A stretch of 64,000 bases of DNA, from the NCBI RefSeq assembly GCF_027474525.2, contig NZ_CP114882.2, forward strand, positions 2,232,001-2,296,000, written 5' to 3'. The notes under the pieces were generated by a model, which saw only the letters and a program-made list of their open reading frames with translations, was not told where the DNA came from and did not search any database. Origin of the DNA: Flavobacterium lacustre (GTDB lineage: Bacteria; Bacteroidota; Bacteroidia; Flavobacteriales; Flavobacteriaceae). Shown in pieces: positions 41,544 through 49,915 of this stretch. How positions within the stretch are numbered: the stretch's first letter is position 1; every line of letters begins with the position of its first letter. Made by a program: the position numbers and the translations under genes.

Positions 41544-42269
41544 ATGACAAATTTTATGTTTATTTCAGGTTTAATCGGAAAATTATCCCCAACAGATTAT
41601 GTAGGGTTTACTTTTTTTGTAGGCTGTATGGCAATGATGGCCGCTTCAGCATTTTTCTTTTTATCCTTAAGCCAGTTTGATAAAAAGTGGCGTACCTCAG
41701 TTTTGGTTTCAGGATTAATCACTTTTATTGCTGCGGTACATTATTTCTACATGAGAGATTATTGGGCCTCATTTGGTGAATCCCCAACTTTCTTTCGTTA
41801 CGTTGACTGGGTGTTAACTGTGCCGTTAATGTGTTTAGAATTTTATCTGATACTTAAAGTAGCAGGTGCAAAGCAATCGTTGCTTTGGAAAATGATTATT
41901 TATTCGATAGTAATGTTAGTTACAGGTTACTTTGGAGAAGTAGTATTTACAGATAGTGCTGCGCTATGGGGATTCATTTCGGGATTAGCTTATTTTGCAA
42001 TTGTATATGAGATTTGGTTAGGTGAAGCTGCAAAATTAGCTGCATCAGCTGGTGGCGAAGTACAAAAAGCGCACAAAATCTTATGTTGGTTTGTTCTTGT
42101 TGGATGGTCAATTTATCCATTAGGGTATATGATGGGTACAACAGGATGGTACAACGGATTTATACCAGCCGGTAATATTGACGTGGCCTACAACATTGCT
42201 GATGCGATTAACAAAATTGGTTTTGGTTTAGTAATTTATAGTTTAGCAGTTAAGTCTCAAAAAGATTAA
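41544..42269 (+). CDS. Proteorhodopsin, light-driven proton pump
   Basis: 241 residues from ATG 41544 (an upstream in-frame TTG at 41490 lies before the -7 box and is rejected). Seven helices. Proton acceptor D88 (RYVDWVLTVP), T92 and donor E99 (LEFYLIL) form the DTE motif of outward proton pumps; H66 matches the His that partners the acceptor. Retinal Schiff-base lysine K224 lies in DAINKIGFGLV. The spectral-tuning position (D+8) is M96, the flavobacterial state usually associated with green absorption. Located in the inner membrane, it generates proton-motive force in light. Divergent to blh, followed by a terminator. Confidence 0.97.
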   Translation: MTNFMFISGLIGKLSPTDYVGFTFFVGCMAMMAASAFFFLSLSQFDKKWRTSVLVSGLITFIAAVHYFYMRDYWASFGESPTFFRYVDWVLTVPLMCLEFYLILKVAGAKQSLLWKMIIYSIVMLVTGYFGEVVFTDSAALWGFISGLAYFAIVYEIWLGEAAKLAASAGGEVQKAHKILCWFVLVGWSIYPLGYMMGTTGWYNGFIPAGNIDVAYNIADAINKIGFGLVIYSLAVKSQKD

Positions 42270-42291
42270 TTTAATTTATTTTATTTTATTT

Positions 42292-42323
42292 AAAAACCGA
42301 ACTAGTAATAGTTCGGTTTTTTT
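42292..42323 (+). terminator. Terminator of the proteorhodopsin gene
   Basis: AAAAACCGAACTA, loop GTAA, TAGTTCGGTTTTT. Confidence 0.88.
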
Positions 42324-42466
42324 AGTTTTGGTTAATTATTGAAATTAAATTGAACAACAGTGCGTCTCAGTAACTTTCGATTCGTAATAAAATTAGGTTA
42401 TATTCACAAACAATAATACAGATAAAGGAAAATAGGTATAATACCTTACCCTTTTTTTTGTTTAAA

Positions 42467-45028
42467 TTATTTAGGGTCTAATGCTTCGTCAATTCTGGAG
42501 ATTAAATCCAGTAAATGAAACTTACTCATTCGGTCCGTTGTTTTTGATGCGGCTGTTTTGATTTGGTTTTTTAAACTAATCAATTGTCCTCTGGCTATTG
42601 ATGGTAAATCGGTTTGGCTCAGATTCACTGTTTTGGTTGTGAAGCCATAAGTTACTCCTACAGGAACAGATCTTACGGTTGTAGTACCTGGTTTTAATAA
42701 TCCGATTACTTTGTCAATATACAGTTTTTGAATGTTTCGTCGGTACATATCGATCGCGGCACTGCTTTTCAATTCTGAAAAAATACCGTTTTTAAGATCT
42801 GTCAGTAATTCATCAACAGAATAGTTGTTTTTGTTTGCCGAAGAAGCCTCCAGAAGACGCACCAGTCGATCTCCTGCCAAAAGATTACTTAGTGTGGCAT
42901 CTTGCATGCTTTTTATAGATTCTACGCCATTTTCGGGATTGATTTTAGCAAGGATGTTTTGATCCATTAACCATTTTGGTGTAGCAAATAATTGTACGTT
43001 TAAGAAGGCAACAGCGTCTTTTTGAATCGCTTTTGGAACAACTTCAAATTGATTTCCGGTCATGTCATAGGTTTTTGGCGTGTCATATACACCGCCTACG
43101 TTTTTAGTAACATGTCCCATATATCTTCTGAACTGTCCTGTCAATGCATTGTAGAGTTGCTCTAGTTCAGCATAACTTTCGCCTTTTTCAGCACTCCATC
43201 CCATTAAATTAGGGAGAATTCTTTTTAGGTTTTTGATTCCGTATTCCGATGCTCGCATGGCATTGTCTCCAATGTCTTCTGTTTGGTATCTCGGGTCGTA
43301 CGGACTGGTTTCTGTTCCAAACCATAAGCGACGATTTTTGTAGGCTTCCTTCGTCATTTCGTTCAGGATAGCTTTTTCTTCTTTTTCGCTTTTGGCATCA
43401 TCAAAATAGGAGTAACCCCATTTAATAGCCCATTTGTCATAGTCCCCAATTCTTGGAAAGAATGTTTTTACTCCATCTTCCGGTTGTGCCACGTAGTTGA
43501 AACGGGCATAATCCATGATAGAAGAGGTATGACCGAATTTATCCTGAAAATCTTTATCTCTCAATTTCTCGACAGGAGTGGCAGAACTCGCTCCCATATT
43601 GTGGCGTAATCCTAACGTGTGTCCCACCTCGTGTGAAGAAACAAATCGGATTAATTCACCCATAAGATTGTCATCGAATTTTTTGGCTCTGGCAGCAGGA
43701 TCAACAGCGGCGGTTTGAATCATGTACCAATTTCTCAAAAGGCTCATAATGTTGTGGTACCAGCCAATGTGACTTTCTAAGATTTCTCCTGTTCTGGGAT
43801 CATTTACATTTGGACCATATGCGTTTTGAATTTCAGCGGCAAAATATCGCAATACCGAAAATCGGGCATCTTCAAGACTCATTGTTGGGTCATTTTCAGG
43901 CCAATATTCTCCTCGAATGGCATTTTTCCAACCAGCATTTTCAAAAGCAACCTGCCAATCATCAATTCCTAATTTGATGAATTTTTTCCATTTTTTGGGA
44001 GTAGCCGGATCAATATAATAGACAATTGGTTTTTTAGGTTCAATTAACTCTCCGTTTTTTTGTCGCTTAGCATCTTCTTCGGATTTGGGTTCTAAACGCC
44101 ATCTTACGGCAAAAACTTCAGTATCAGATTTTTGGGATTCTTCTTCAAACAGTTCGTATTCATTGGCAAAATAGCCTACACGCGCATCAAATGTTCTTTT
44201 ACGCATTGGGTTTTTTGGCAATAAAATCATGGAAGTATTCAATTCTAATGTAATCACTCCGGCATCTAAAGCCGCAGGAAGATTAGTACCGATTTTCGGT
44301 GTTGGATTCAGCGATAATTGTGGTGCTGTGGTCGCAAATGTTTTTACAGTTCTGATTTCGGTATTGATAGGGAAACTACTTATTTTTTGGATAAAAGACC
44401 TGTCTTTTTGAAATCCTTGTATGTTTAGCAATTGTTTTTTTATGGGGTCTAAAGAGAAAGTCTGCAAATCAGATTCGAATGTGCCGGTTACATCTATCAC
44501 GTATCCAATATCTTTTTTTCCGGTGGAATCTTTTTTGATTGCCAAGATATCATAGTTGGCTATTATGGGGTCCGAAGTGGAGTTTTTGACAGCCTGCGCC
44601 ATTGGTTTATCCTCATCAGGAGTCATAATGACATAAGTAACAGAACGCAATAACAGGTTGTTATTTAATCCTTTTTCCCATTTTACAACTTGTCTGTTGA
44701 TTTCTTCTCCACCAAAAATTCCACCACCTGCCGGTGTTTTAGAATATCGGGTTGTGGTCATGATTTCACTTCCAAGGAGTGATTCCGGAATTTCAAAAAG
44801 GTATTTTTCTTCAACTTTATGAACATCAATAAGCCCTTTTTGGGTGACTGCTGTAGAGTCAATAACTTTATTGTAGGGTTTTGGTGCTTTTTTAGCATCG
44901 GGTTTTGGAGTGTCTGCGGCTGAAACGGAATTTTTATCTTTTCCTTTCTTTTTTTTGCTTTGAGCAAATGTTCCTTGATTGATACAAAAAAGCAAACAGG
45001 TAATAATTAGGGCAAGTTTTTTCTGCAT
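42467..45028 (-). CDS. Exported zinc-dependent metalloprotease (DUF5117/DUF5118 type)
   Basis: 853 residues. Signal peptide MQKKLALIITCLLFCINQGTFA, a Lys-rich linker, DUF5118-like and DUF5117-like N-terminal domains (EKYLFEIPESLLGSEIMTTT, RQVVKWEKGLNNNLLLRSVT), then the metzincin-like catalytic site SSHEVGHTLGLRHN (HExxHxxGxxH) and the Met-turn SIMDYARFNY. The C-terminal ~250 residues form the family's helical domain. Periplasmic or surface peptidase, substrate unknown. Leftward, monocistronic. Confidence 0.92.
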   Translation of the reverse strand: MQKKLALIITCLLFCINQGTFAQSKKKKGKDKNSVSAADTPKPDAKKAPKPYNKVIDSTAVTQKGLIDVHKVEEKYLFEIPESLLGSEIMTTTRYSKTPAGGGIFGGEEINRQVVKWEKGLNNNLLLRSVTYVIMTPDEDKPMAQAVKNSTSDPIIANYDILAIKKDSTGKKDIGYVIDVTGTFESDLQTFSLDPIKKQLLNIQGFQKDRSFIQKISSFPINTEIRTVKTFATTAPQLSLNPTPKIGTNLPAALDAGVITLELNTSMILLPKNPMRKRTFDARVGYFANEYELFEEESQKSDTEVFAVRWRLEPKSEEDAKRQKNGELIEPKKPIVYYIDPATPKKWKKFIKLGIDDWQVAFENAGWKNAIRGEYWPENDPTMSLEDARFSVLRYFAAEIQNAYGPNVNDPRTGEILESHIGWYHNIMSLLRNWYMIQTAAVDPAARAKKFDDNLMGELIRFVSSHEVGHTLGLRHNMGASSATPVEKLRDKDFQDKFGHTSSIMDYARFNYVAQPEDGVKTFFPRIGDYDKWAIKWGYSYFDDAKSEKEEKAILNEMTKEAYKNRRLWFGTETSPYDPRYQTEDIGDNAMRASEYGIKNLKRILPNLMGWSAEKGESYAELEQLYNALTGQFRRYMGHVTKNVGGVYDTPKTYDMTGNQFEVVPKAIQKDAVAFLNVQLFATPKWLMDQNILAKINPENGVESIKSMQDATLSNLLAGDRLVRLLEASSANKNNYSVDELLTDLKNGIFSELKSSAAIDMYRRNIQKLYIDKVIGLLKPGTTTVRSVPVGVTYGFTTKTVNLSQTDLPSIARGQLISLKNQIKTAASKTTDRMSKFHLLDLISRIDEALDPK

Positions 45029-45359
45029 GTAAGAGCTGGATTAAAAAGGTTAATATTAAATTTTTAGTATATAAAGAGAAAATGGTCTTTTAATGTATTG
45101 ATATCCAAATTTATTGATATATTTTTAAAATAAATACCCTTTTGACTTATAATTTTGAATTAGTAACAATATTTGAGAATTTACTCTTATTCTGTCATAA
45201 TATGATTTATCTCATAAAAGGAGTTATTATTTCTGCCTATTTTTGCGGTATTGTAAGTGATAATCCAAAATGTACTTTCATTTTCGAGAATGCCAAAAGA
45301 GGTAAATAGCGAGATTTTTGCAAAAAAAATTCGTAATATTACTACATAAATCCGTTGGA
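45029..45359. other. Divergent intergenic region, metalloprotease/corA
   Basis: 331 AT-rich bases without an ORF of note. A perfect -7 box TATTTTTG at 45238-45245 (+) could start corA transcription with a leader of about 110 bases; I see no recognisable magnesium riboswitch fold in it. The metalloprotease promoter must be in the left part but no clear box was identified. Confidence 0.45.
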
Positions 45360-46430
45360 ATGAGAAAAATTAAATACAAAAAAGGAAGAAAACTGCACCC
45401 CTATAATTTAGAATATACGGGAGTTCATAAAAGCAACGAATCGGAGATGCAGTTGTTTGTGTATGATGATTTGAATCTTACAGAATATGAAGATTTTAAG
45501 GTTTCGGATTTGGATAAATTTATTAATACCAAAGAAACGAATTGGCTTAATATTCACGGGTTAAACAATATTGGATTTTTACAAGCGATTGCGGGTTATT
45601 TTGATATTGATAATTTCATGTTGGCGGATATTTTAAATACCACTCGAAGAACTAAGTTAGAAGAGTCTCAGGATTGTTTGTTTTTTAATATAAAATCGCT
45701 TTTACCGGCGGAACATTCGGATAATATCAGTGTGGAGCAAATTAGTTTTTTGATGAAAGATGGCGTTTTGATTTCTTTTCAGGAAAAACGAAGCGATTTT
45801 TTCACTCACATTCGGGAACGAATACGGACACATTCGGGAATTGTAAGGGTTAAAAAAGCCGATTATTTATTGTACATTCTTTTGGACGCTATCATGGAGA
45901 ATTTTTATATCACCATTGAGGCGGAGGAAGATAAAGTGGAAGATTTGATAAACCTTTCTAAAAAAAGTGCTGATCCGATAATCTTGGAGAAAATTGAAAA
46001 GCATCGCGATAATTTTAATTTTTTAAAGCGTTCCATCATTCCGCTTCGGGATTCTTTATATGATATAAAAAGCATAAAAGATGACAATGTTTTTAATGCA
46101 ATGGAAATGGAAAATTTTAGTTTTTTTGCCCGTTTGCATCAAAAAAGTTTGGAACTTTTAGAACAAATCGAGTCGGATATGGGCTCGCTTGAAAGTGCTT
46201 CGAATTTCTTTTTCTCGGCGCAAACGCATAAGATGAATGAGATTATGAAGACGTTGACTATTGTTTCGGCTATTTTTATTCCGCTCACTTTTATTGTAGG
46301 TGTTTATGGAATGAATTTTGAAAATATGCCGGAGCTGAAATATCAAAATGGGTATTACACCATTGTGGGAATCATGGTAGTGCTTGTTCTCGGGATGATA
46401 TACTATTTTAAACGCAGACGTTGGTTTTAA
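45360..46430 (+). CDS. corA: CorA-type magnesium/cobalt transporter
   Basis: 356 residues from ATG 45360 (MRKIKYKKGRKLHPYN); the longer frame begins at a TTG in the leader and is unlikely. The large N-terminal cytoplasmic domain is followed by the long stalk helix and two C-terminal membrane helices (IMKTLTIVSAIFIPLTFIVG and GYYTIVGIMVVLVLGMIYYF). The signature YGMN is at 316-319 (VYGMNFENMPEL), then the basic tail KRRRWF. It forms a pentameric inner-membrane channel for divalent cations. Confidence 0.93.
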   Translation: MRKIKYKKGRKLHPYNLEYTGVHKSNESEMQLFVYDDLNLTEYEDFKVSDLDKFINTKETNWLNIHGLNNIGFLQAIAGYFDIDNFMLADILNTTRRTKLEESQDCLFFNIKSLLPAEHSDNISVEQISFLMKDGVLISFQEKRSDFFTHIRERIRTHSGIVRVKKADYLLYILLDAIMENFYITIEAEEDKVEDLINLSKKSADPIILEKIEKHRDNFNFLKRSIIPLRDSLYDIKSIKDDNVFNAMEMENFSFFARLHQKSLELLEQIESDMGSLESASNFFFSAQTHKMNEIMKTLTIVSAIFIPLTFIVGVYGMNFENMPELKYQNGYYTIVGIMVVLVLGMIYYFKRRRWF

Positions 46431-46487
46431 CAATTGGCAAACAAACAGAAACAGAATACTTTTTTATTATAATTTAATAATACAAAC

Positions 46488-48581
46488 ATGAATAAGGCCA
46501 TTTATATAGCAACAAGCGAACAGAATTGTGGGAAGTCCATTATTAGTTTGGGCTTGATGAGTTTGCTTATTGGTAAGACTGCCAAAGTTGGTTATTTTAG
46601 ACCAATTATAGAAGATTTTGAAGAAGGCGGTCTCGACAATCATATCGAAACCATCATTTCTCATTTTGGTTTGGATATCGAATTTGATGATGCATATGCC
46701 ATTACAAAAAGCAAGCTGATCAAAAAGAAAAACAAAGGAAAACTGGGTGATGTAATCGATTTGATTATTGAAAAATACAAACGTTTAGAAGAACGATTTG
46801 ATTTTGTTTTGGTCGAAGGAACCAGTTTTACCGGAGAAGGAACAGCAATTGAATTGGATATTAATGTTTTAATTGCCAAGAATTTAGGGATTCCAACTAT
46901 TATTGTGGGTTCTGGAGTGGGCAAAACCTTAGAAGAATTAATAGACAGTTTGTATCTGGTTTATGATTCATTCAAAGTAAAAGAGGTCGAAGTGCTGGCG
47001 ATTATTGCCAATAAAGTGCAACCGGAAAATGTTTTATTGGTCAATGAAGGCTTGAAGAAAAATCTTCCGAATGGAGTTTTAATCAATTCGATTCCGGTAA
47101 TATCCAGTTTAAATAACCCTACAATTCAAGAAATTGTAAATGAGTTAAAAGCCACCGTATTATTTGGTTCGGCATATTTGAACAATCAAACCAGTAATTT
47201 TAGTGTTGGTGCGATGCAGTTGTGCAATTATTTGGTGCATTTAAAAGAAAGCAGCCTTGTAATTACTCCCGGCGATAGAGCAGACATAATTTTAGGTGCT
47301 TTACAAGCCAATGAATCGGCTAATTATCCCGCAATTGCAGGAATTGTATTGACAGGAAATATACTACCGGAAAAAAGTATTTTAAAATTAATAGAAGGAC
47401 TTTCGACAGTCGTACCTATTATTGCTGTAGAAGAAGGAACGTATTATATTACCAATAAAATAGGTTCTATCAAATCTAAGATTTACGCGAACAACAAACA
47501 AAAGATTGAAACATCAATAAGTACTTTTGAAAAGTATGTAGATTTGGATACTTTGGCACAAAAACTAATCACTTTTGAAGCGGAAGGTATGACACCAAAA
47601 ATGTTTCAATACAATTTAGTAAAAAGAGCCAAAGAACATAGAAAACACATTGTTCTTCCGGAAGGAAATGACGAAAGAATTATTATTGCCGCTTCCCGAT
47701 TACTAGCCATGGATGTTGTGGATATTTCTATTATTGGAAACAAAAAACAAATTGAAAATAAAGTAGCCGAGTTAGGTTTAGACTTCGATTTCTCTAAAGT
47801 CAATATCATAAATCCAATAGAGTCAAAATGCTACGATGATTATGTAAATACGTATTATGAGTTGCGAAAAGCCAAAAATGTTTCTATGGCTATGGCCAAA
47901 GATTTAATGGAAGACGTTTCATATTTTGGAACCATGATGGTGTACAAAGGCCATGCGGACGGAATGGTTTCCGGAGCAGCGCACACGACGCAACATACCA
48001 TTTTACCGGCATTGCAGTTCATTAAAACAAAACCAAACTGCTCTGTGGTTTCCTCTATCTTTTTCATGTGTTTAGAGGATCGTGTTTCGGTATTTGGCGA
48101 TTGTGCTATTAATCCGAATCCTTCAGCAGAACAATTGGCTGAAATTGCAATATCTTCTGCCGATTCCAGTTTGGCCTTTGGAATAGAACCAAAAGTAGCA
48201 ATGCTTTCGTATTCATCAGGTTCATCAGGAAAAGGAGATGAAGTCGATAAAGTGAGAACAGCAACAGAAATCGTGCGTCAAAAACGTCCTGATTTGAAAA
48301 TTGAAGGGCCAATTCAATATGATGCCGCCGTTGACTTGGAAGTAGGACAAAGTAAAATGCCAAATTCTGAAGTAGCAGGTCATGCCAGCGTTTTGATTTT
48401 CCCTGATTTAAATACAGGAAATAATACGTATAAAGCGGTTCAAAGGGAAACTGGAGCATTGGCAATTGGACCAATGTTACAAGGTTTAAACAAACCCGTA
48501 AATGATTTAAGTCGCGGTTGTACCGTTGATGATATTATAAATACTGTCGTAATTACGGCTATTCAAGCACAAGGATTGTAG
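46488..48581 (+). CDS. pta: Phosphate acetyltransferase (long form)
   Basis: 697 residues. N-terminal AAA_26/dethiobiotin-synthetase-like domain (YIATSEQNCGKSIISLGLMS with a P-loop-like segment), a central DRTGG domain (about 215-330), and the C-terminal catalytic PTA_PTB domain from about 375 (RAKEHRKHIVLPEGNDERII, DLMEDVSYFGTMMVYKGHAD, MVSGAAHTTQHTILPALQFI, SYSSGSSGKGDEVDKVRTAT, GPIQYDAAVDLEVGQSKMPN). Converts acetyl-CoA and phosphate to acetyl-phosphate. It precedes ackA by 35 bases; the two form one operon for acetate excretion or activation. Confidence 0.96.
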   Translation: MNKAIYIATSEQNCGKSIISLGLMSLLIGKTAKVGYFRPIIEDFEEGGLDNHIETIISHFGLDIEFDDAYAITKSKLIKKKNKGKLGDVIDLIIEKYKRLEERFDFVLVEGTSFTGEGTAIELDINVLIAKNLGIPTIIVGSGVGKTLEELIDSLYLVYDSFKVKEVEVLAIIANKVQPENVLLVNEGLKKNLPNGVLINSIPVISSLNNPTIQEIVNELKATVLFGSAYLNNQTSNFSVGAMQLCNYLVHLKESSLVITPGDRADIILGALQANESANYPAIAGIVLTGNILPEKSILKLIEGLSTVVPIIAVEEGTYYITNKIGSIKSKIYANNKQKIETSISTFEKYVDLDTLAQKLITFEAEGMTPKMFQYNLVKRAKEHRKHIVLPEGNDERIIIAASRLLAMDVVDISIIGNKKQIENKVAELGLDFDFSKVNIINPIESKCYDDYVNTYYELRKAKNVSMAMAKDLMEDVSYFGTMMVYKGHADGMVSGAAHTTQHTILPALQFIKTKPNCSVVSSIFFMCLEDRVSVFGDCAINPNPSAEQLAEIAISSADSSLAFGIEPKVAMLSYSSGSSGKGDEVDKVRTATEIVRQKRPDLKIEGPIQYDAAVDLEVGQSKMPNSEVAGHASVLIFPDLNTGNNTYKAVQRETGALAIGPMLQGLNKPVNDLSRGCTVDDIINTVVITAIQAQGL

Positions 48582-48616
48582 TTTTTCAATCTTATAATCG
48601 TATAATAATTTTTTTA

Positions 48617-49816
48617 ATGAAAGTAGTAATTATAAATTCAGGAAGTTCTTCTATAAAATACCAATTAATTGATATGCCGGAAAATGCAGTGATTTGCAGC
48701 GGTATGATTGACAGAATTGGATTAGAAACATCAAATTTAACCTATGTAACCGATAGCATCAAAGTGCAGGAAACGTTGCCTATTGCCAACCATAAAATTG
48801 GGTTAGAAAAAATTGCTCAATTGTTGATGGACGATAAAGTAGGAGTGATAAAAAGTACTTCGGAAATTCAGGCTGTTGGACATCGTGTGGTGCATGGCGG
48901 CAGTTCTTTTACAAAAACAGTCGTGATTACCGAAGAAGTAAAAGAGAAAATCAGACAGCTTTTTGATCTAGCACCTTTACACAATCCGGCTAATTTAGAA
49001 GGGATTAATGTTGCCGAAGAAATCTTTAATACCGCACAACAAGTGGCTGTTTTTGACACTGCTTTTCATCAGACTATTCCTGTTGTGGCTCATAAATATG
49101 CGTTACCAAATTACCTTTTAACGGAAAATAAAATTCGTTTGTATGGTTTTCACGGAACCAGTCATAAATATGTTTCGGAAAATGCAATTCATTATCTAAC
49201 ACAGAATTCGGTTACCAAAGGGTCTAATATCATTACCATACATTTAGGAAACGGATGTAGTATGACCTCTGTAAAAGACGGTAAAAGTATTGATCATACG
49301 CTTGGTTTTGGTCCAATGAACGGCTTGATTATGGGAACCCGAAGTGGTGATGTCGATCAGTCTGTGATATTTTATTTAGTTAATTCGTTGGGGTATTCTT
49401 TGGATGATGTCAACACGATGTTGCAAAAACAAAGCGGAATGCTGGGGCTTACCGGATTTAGTGATTTGAGAGATATTGAAGCCAATGCAGAGAATGGAAA
49501 CGTAGAATGTCAGTTGGCATTAGATATGAATGCCTATCGAATAAAAAAATACATTGGTGCTTACACAGCAGTTCTAAACGGACTTGATGCCATAGTTTTT
49601 ACCGCGGGAATTGGAGAGAATTCGTCTTATATTCGAAAATTAGTTTGTACCGATATGGATTATTTCGGACTAGAATTGGATCACGCTAAAAACGAGGTTC
49701 GTTCTAAAGAAATCAGAGAAATCAACACACCGGATTCCAGAACGAAAATTTTGGTTATTCCTACCAATGAAGAAATCGAGATTGCCAATCAAGTGTATGA
49801 ATTACTTTTGAGTTAA
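48617..49816 (+). CDS. ackA: Acetate kinase
   Basis: 399 residues. VVIINSGSSSIKYQLIDMPE (phosphate 1 motif), VGHRVVHGGSSFTKTVVI, FDTAFHQTIP, RLYGFHGTSHKYVSENAI, IITIHLGNGCSMTSVKDGKS, FGPMNGLIMGTRSGDVDQSV and VFTAGIGENSSYIR are all present. Transfers phosphate from acetyl-phosphate to ADP, giving ATP and acetate. Second gene of the pta-ackA operon, followed by a terminator. Confidence 0.97.
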   Translation: MKVVIINSGSSSIKYQLIDMPENAVICSGMIDRIGLETSNLTYVTDSIKVQETLPIANHKIGLEKIAQLLMDDKVGVIKSTSEIQAVGHRVVHGGSSFTKTVVITEEVKEKIRQLFDLAPLHNPANLEGINVAEEIFNTAQQVAVFDTAFHQTIPVVAHKYALPNYLLTENKIRLYGFHGTSHKYVSENAIHYLTQNSVTKGSNIITIHLGNGCSMTSVKDGKSIDHTLGFGPMNGLIMGTRSGDVDQSVIFYLVNSLGYSLDDVNTMLQKQSGMLGLTGFSDLRDIEANAENGNVECQLALDMNAYRIKKYIGAYTAVLNGLDAIVFTAGIGENSSYIRKLVCTDMDYFGLELDHAKNEVRSKEIREINTPDSRTKILVIPTNEEIEIANQVYELLLS

Positions 49817-49834
49817 AATTAAATAATGTTCAAG

Positions 49835-49865
49835 AAAAAGCTTCTGTATTCAGAGGCTTTTTTTG
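49835..49865 (+). terminator. Terminator of pta-ackA
   Basis: AAAAAGC..CTG, TATT, CAG..GCTTTTT with T run. Confidence 0.75.
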
Positions 49866-49889
49866 TGCTTTATATTGAATAAATGTAAT

Positions 49890-49897
49890 TATATTTG
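49890..49897 (+). promoter_or_regulatory. -7 box that sets the regulator's start
   Basis: TATATTTG. The first possible TTG start codon (49895) is the last part of this box, so translation must begin downstream, most likely at TTG 49916. Confidence 0.55.
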
Positions 49898-49915
49898 AAG
49901 ATAAATCCACACGTT

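Noticed and set aside
41544..42269. Sodium-pumping or chloride-pumping rhodopsin
   Set aside because: The motif is D-T-E, not N-D-Q or N-T-Q, so an outward proton pump fits.
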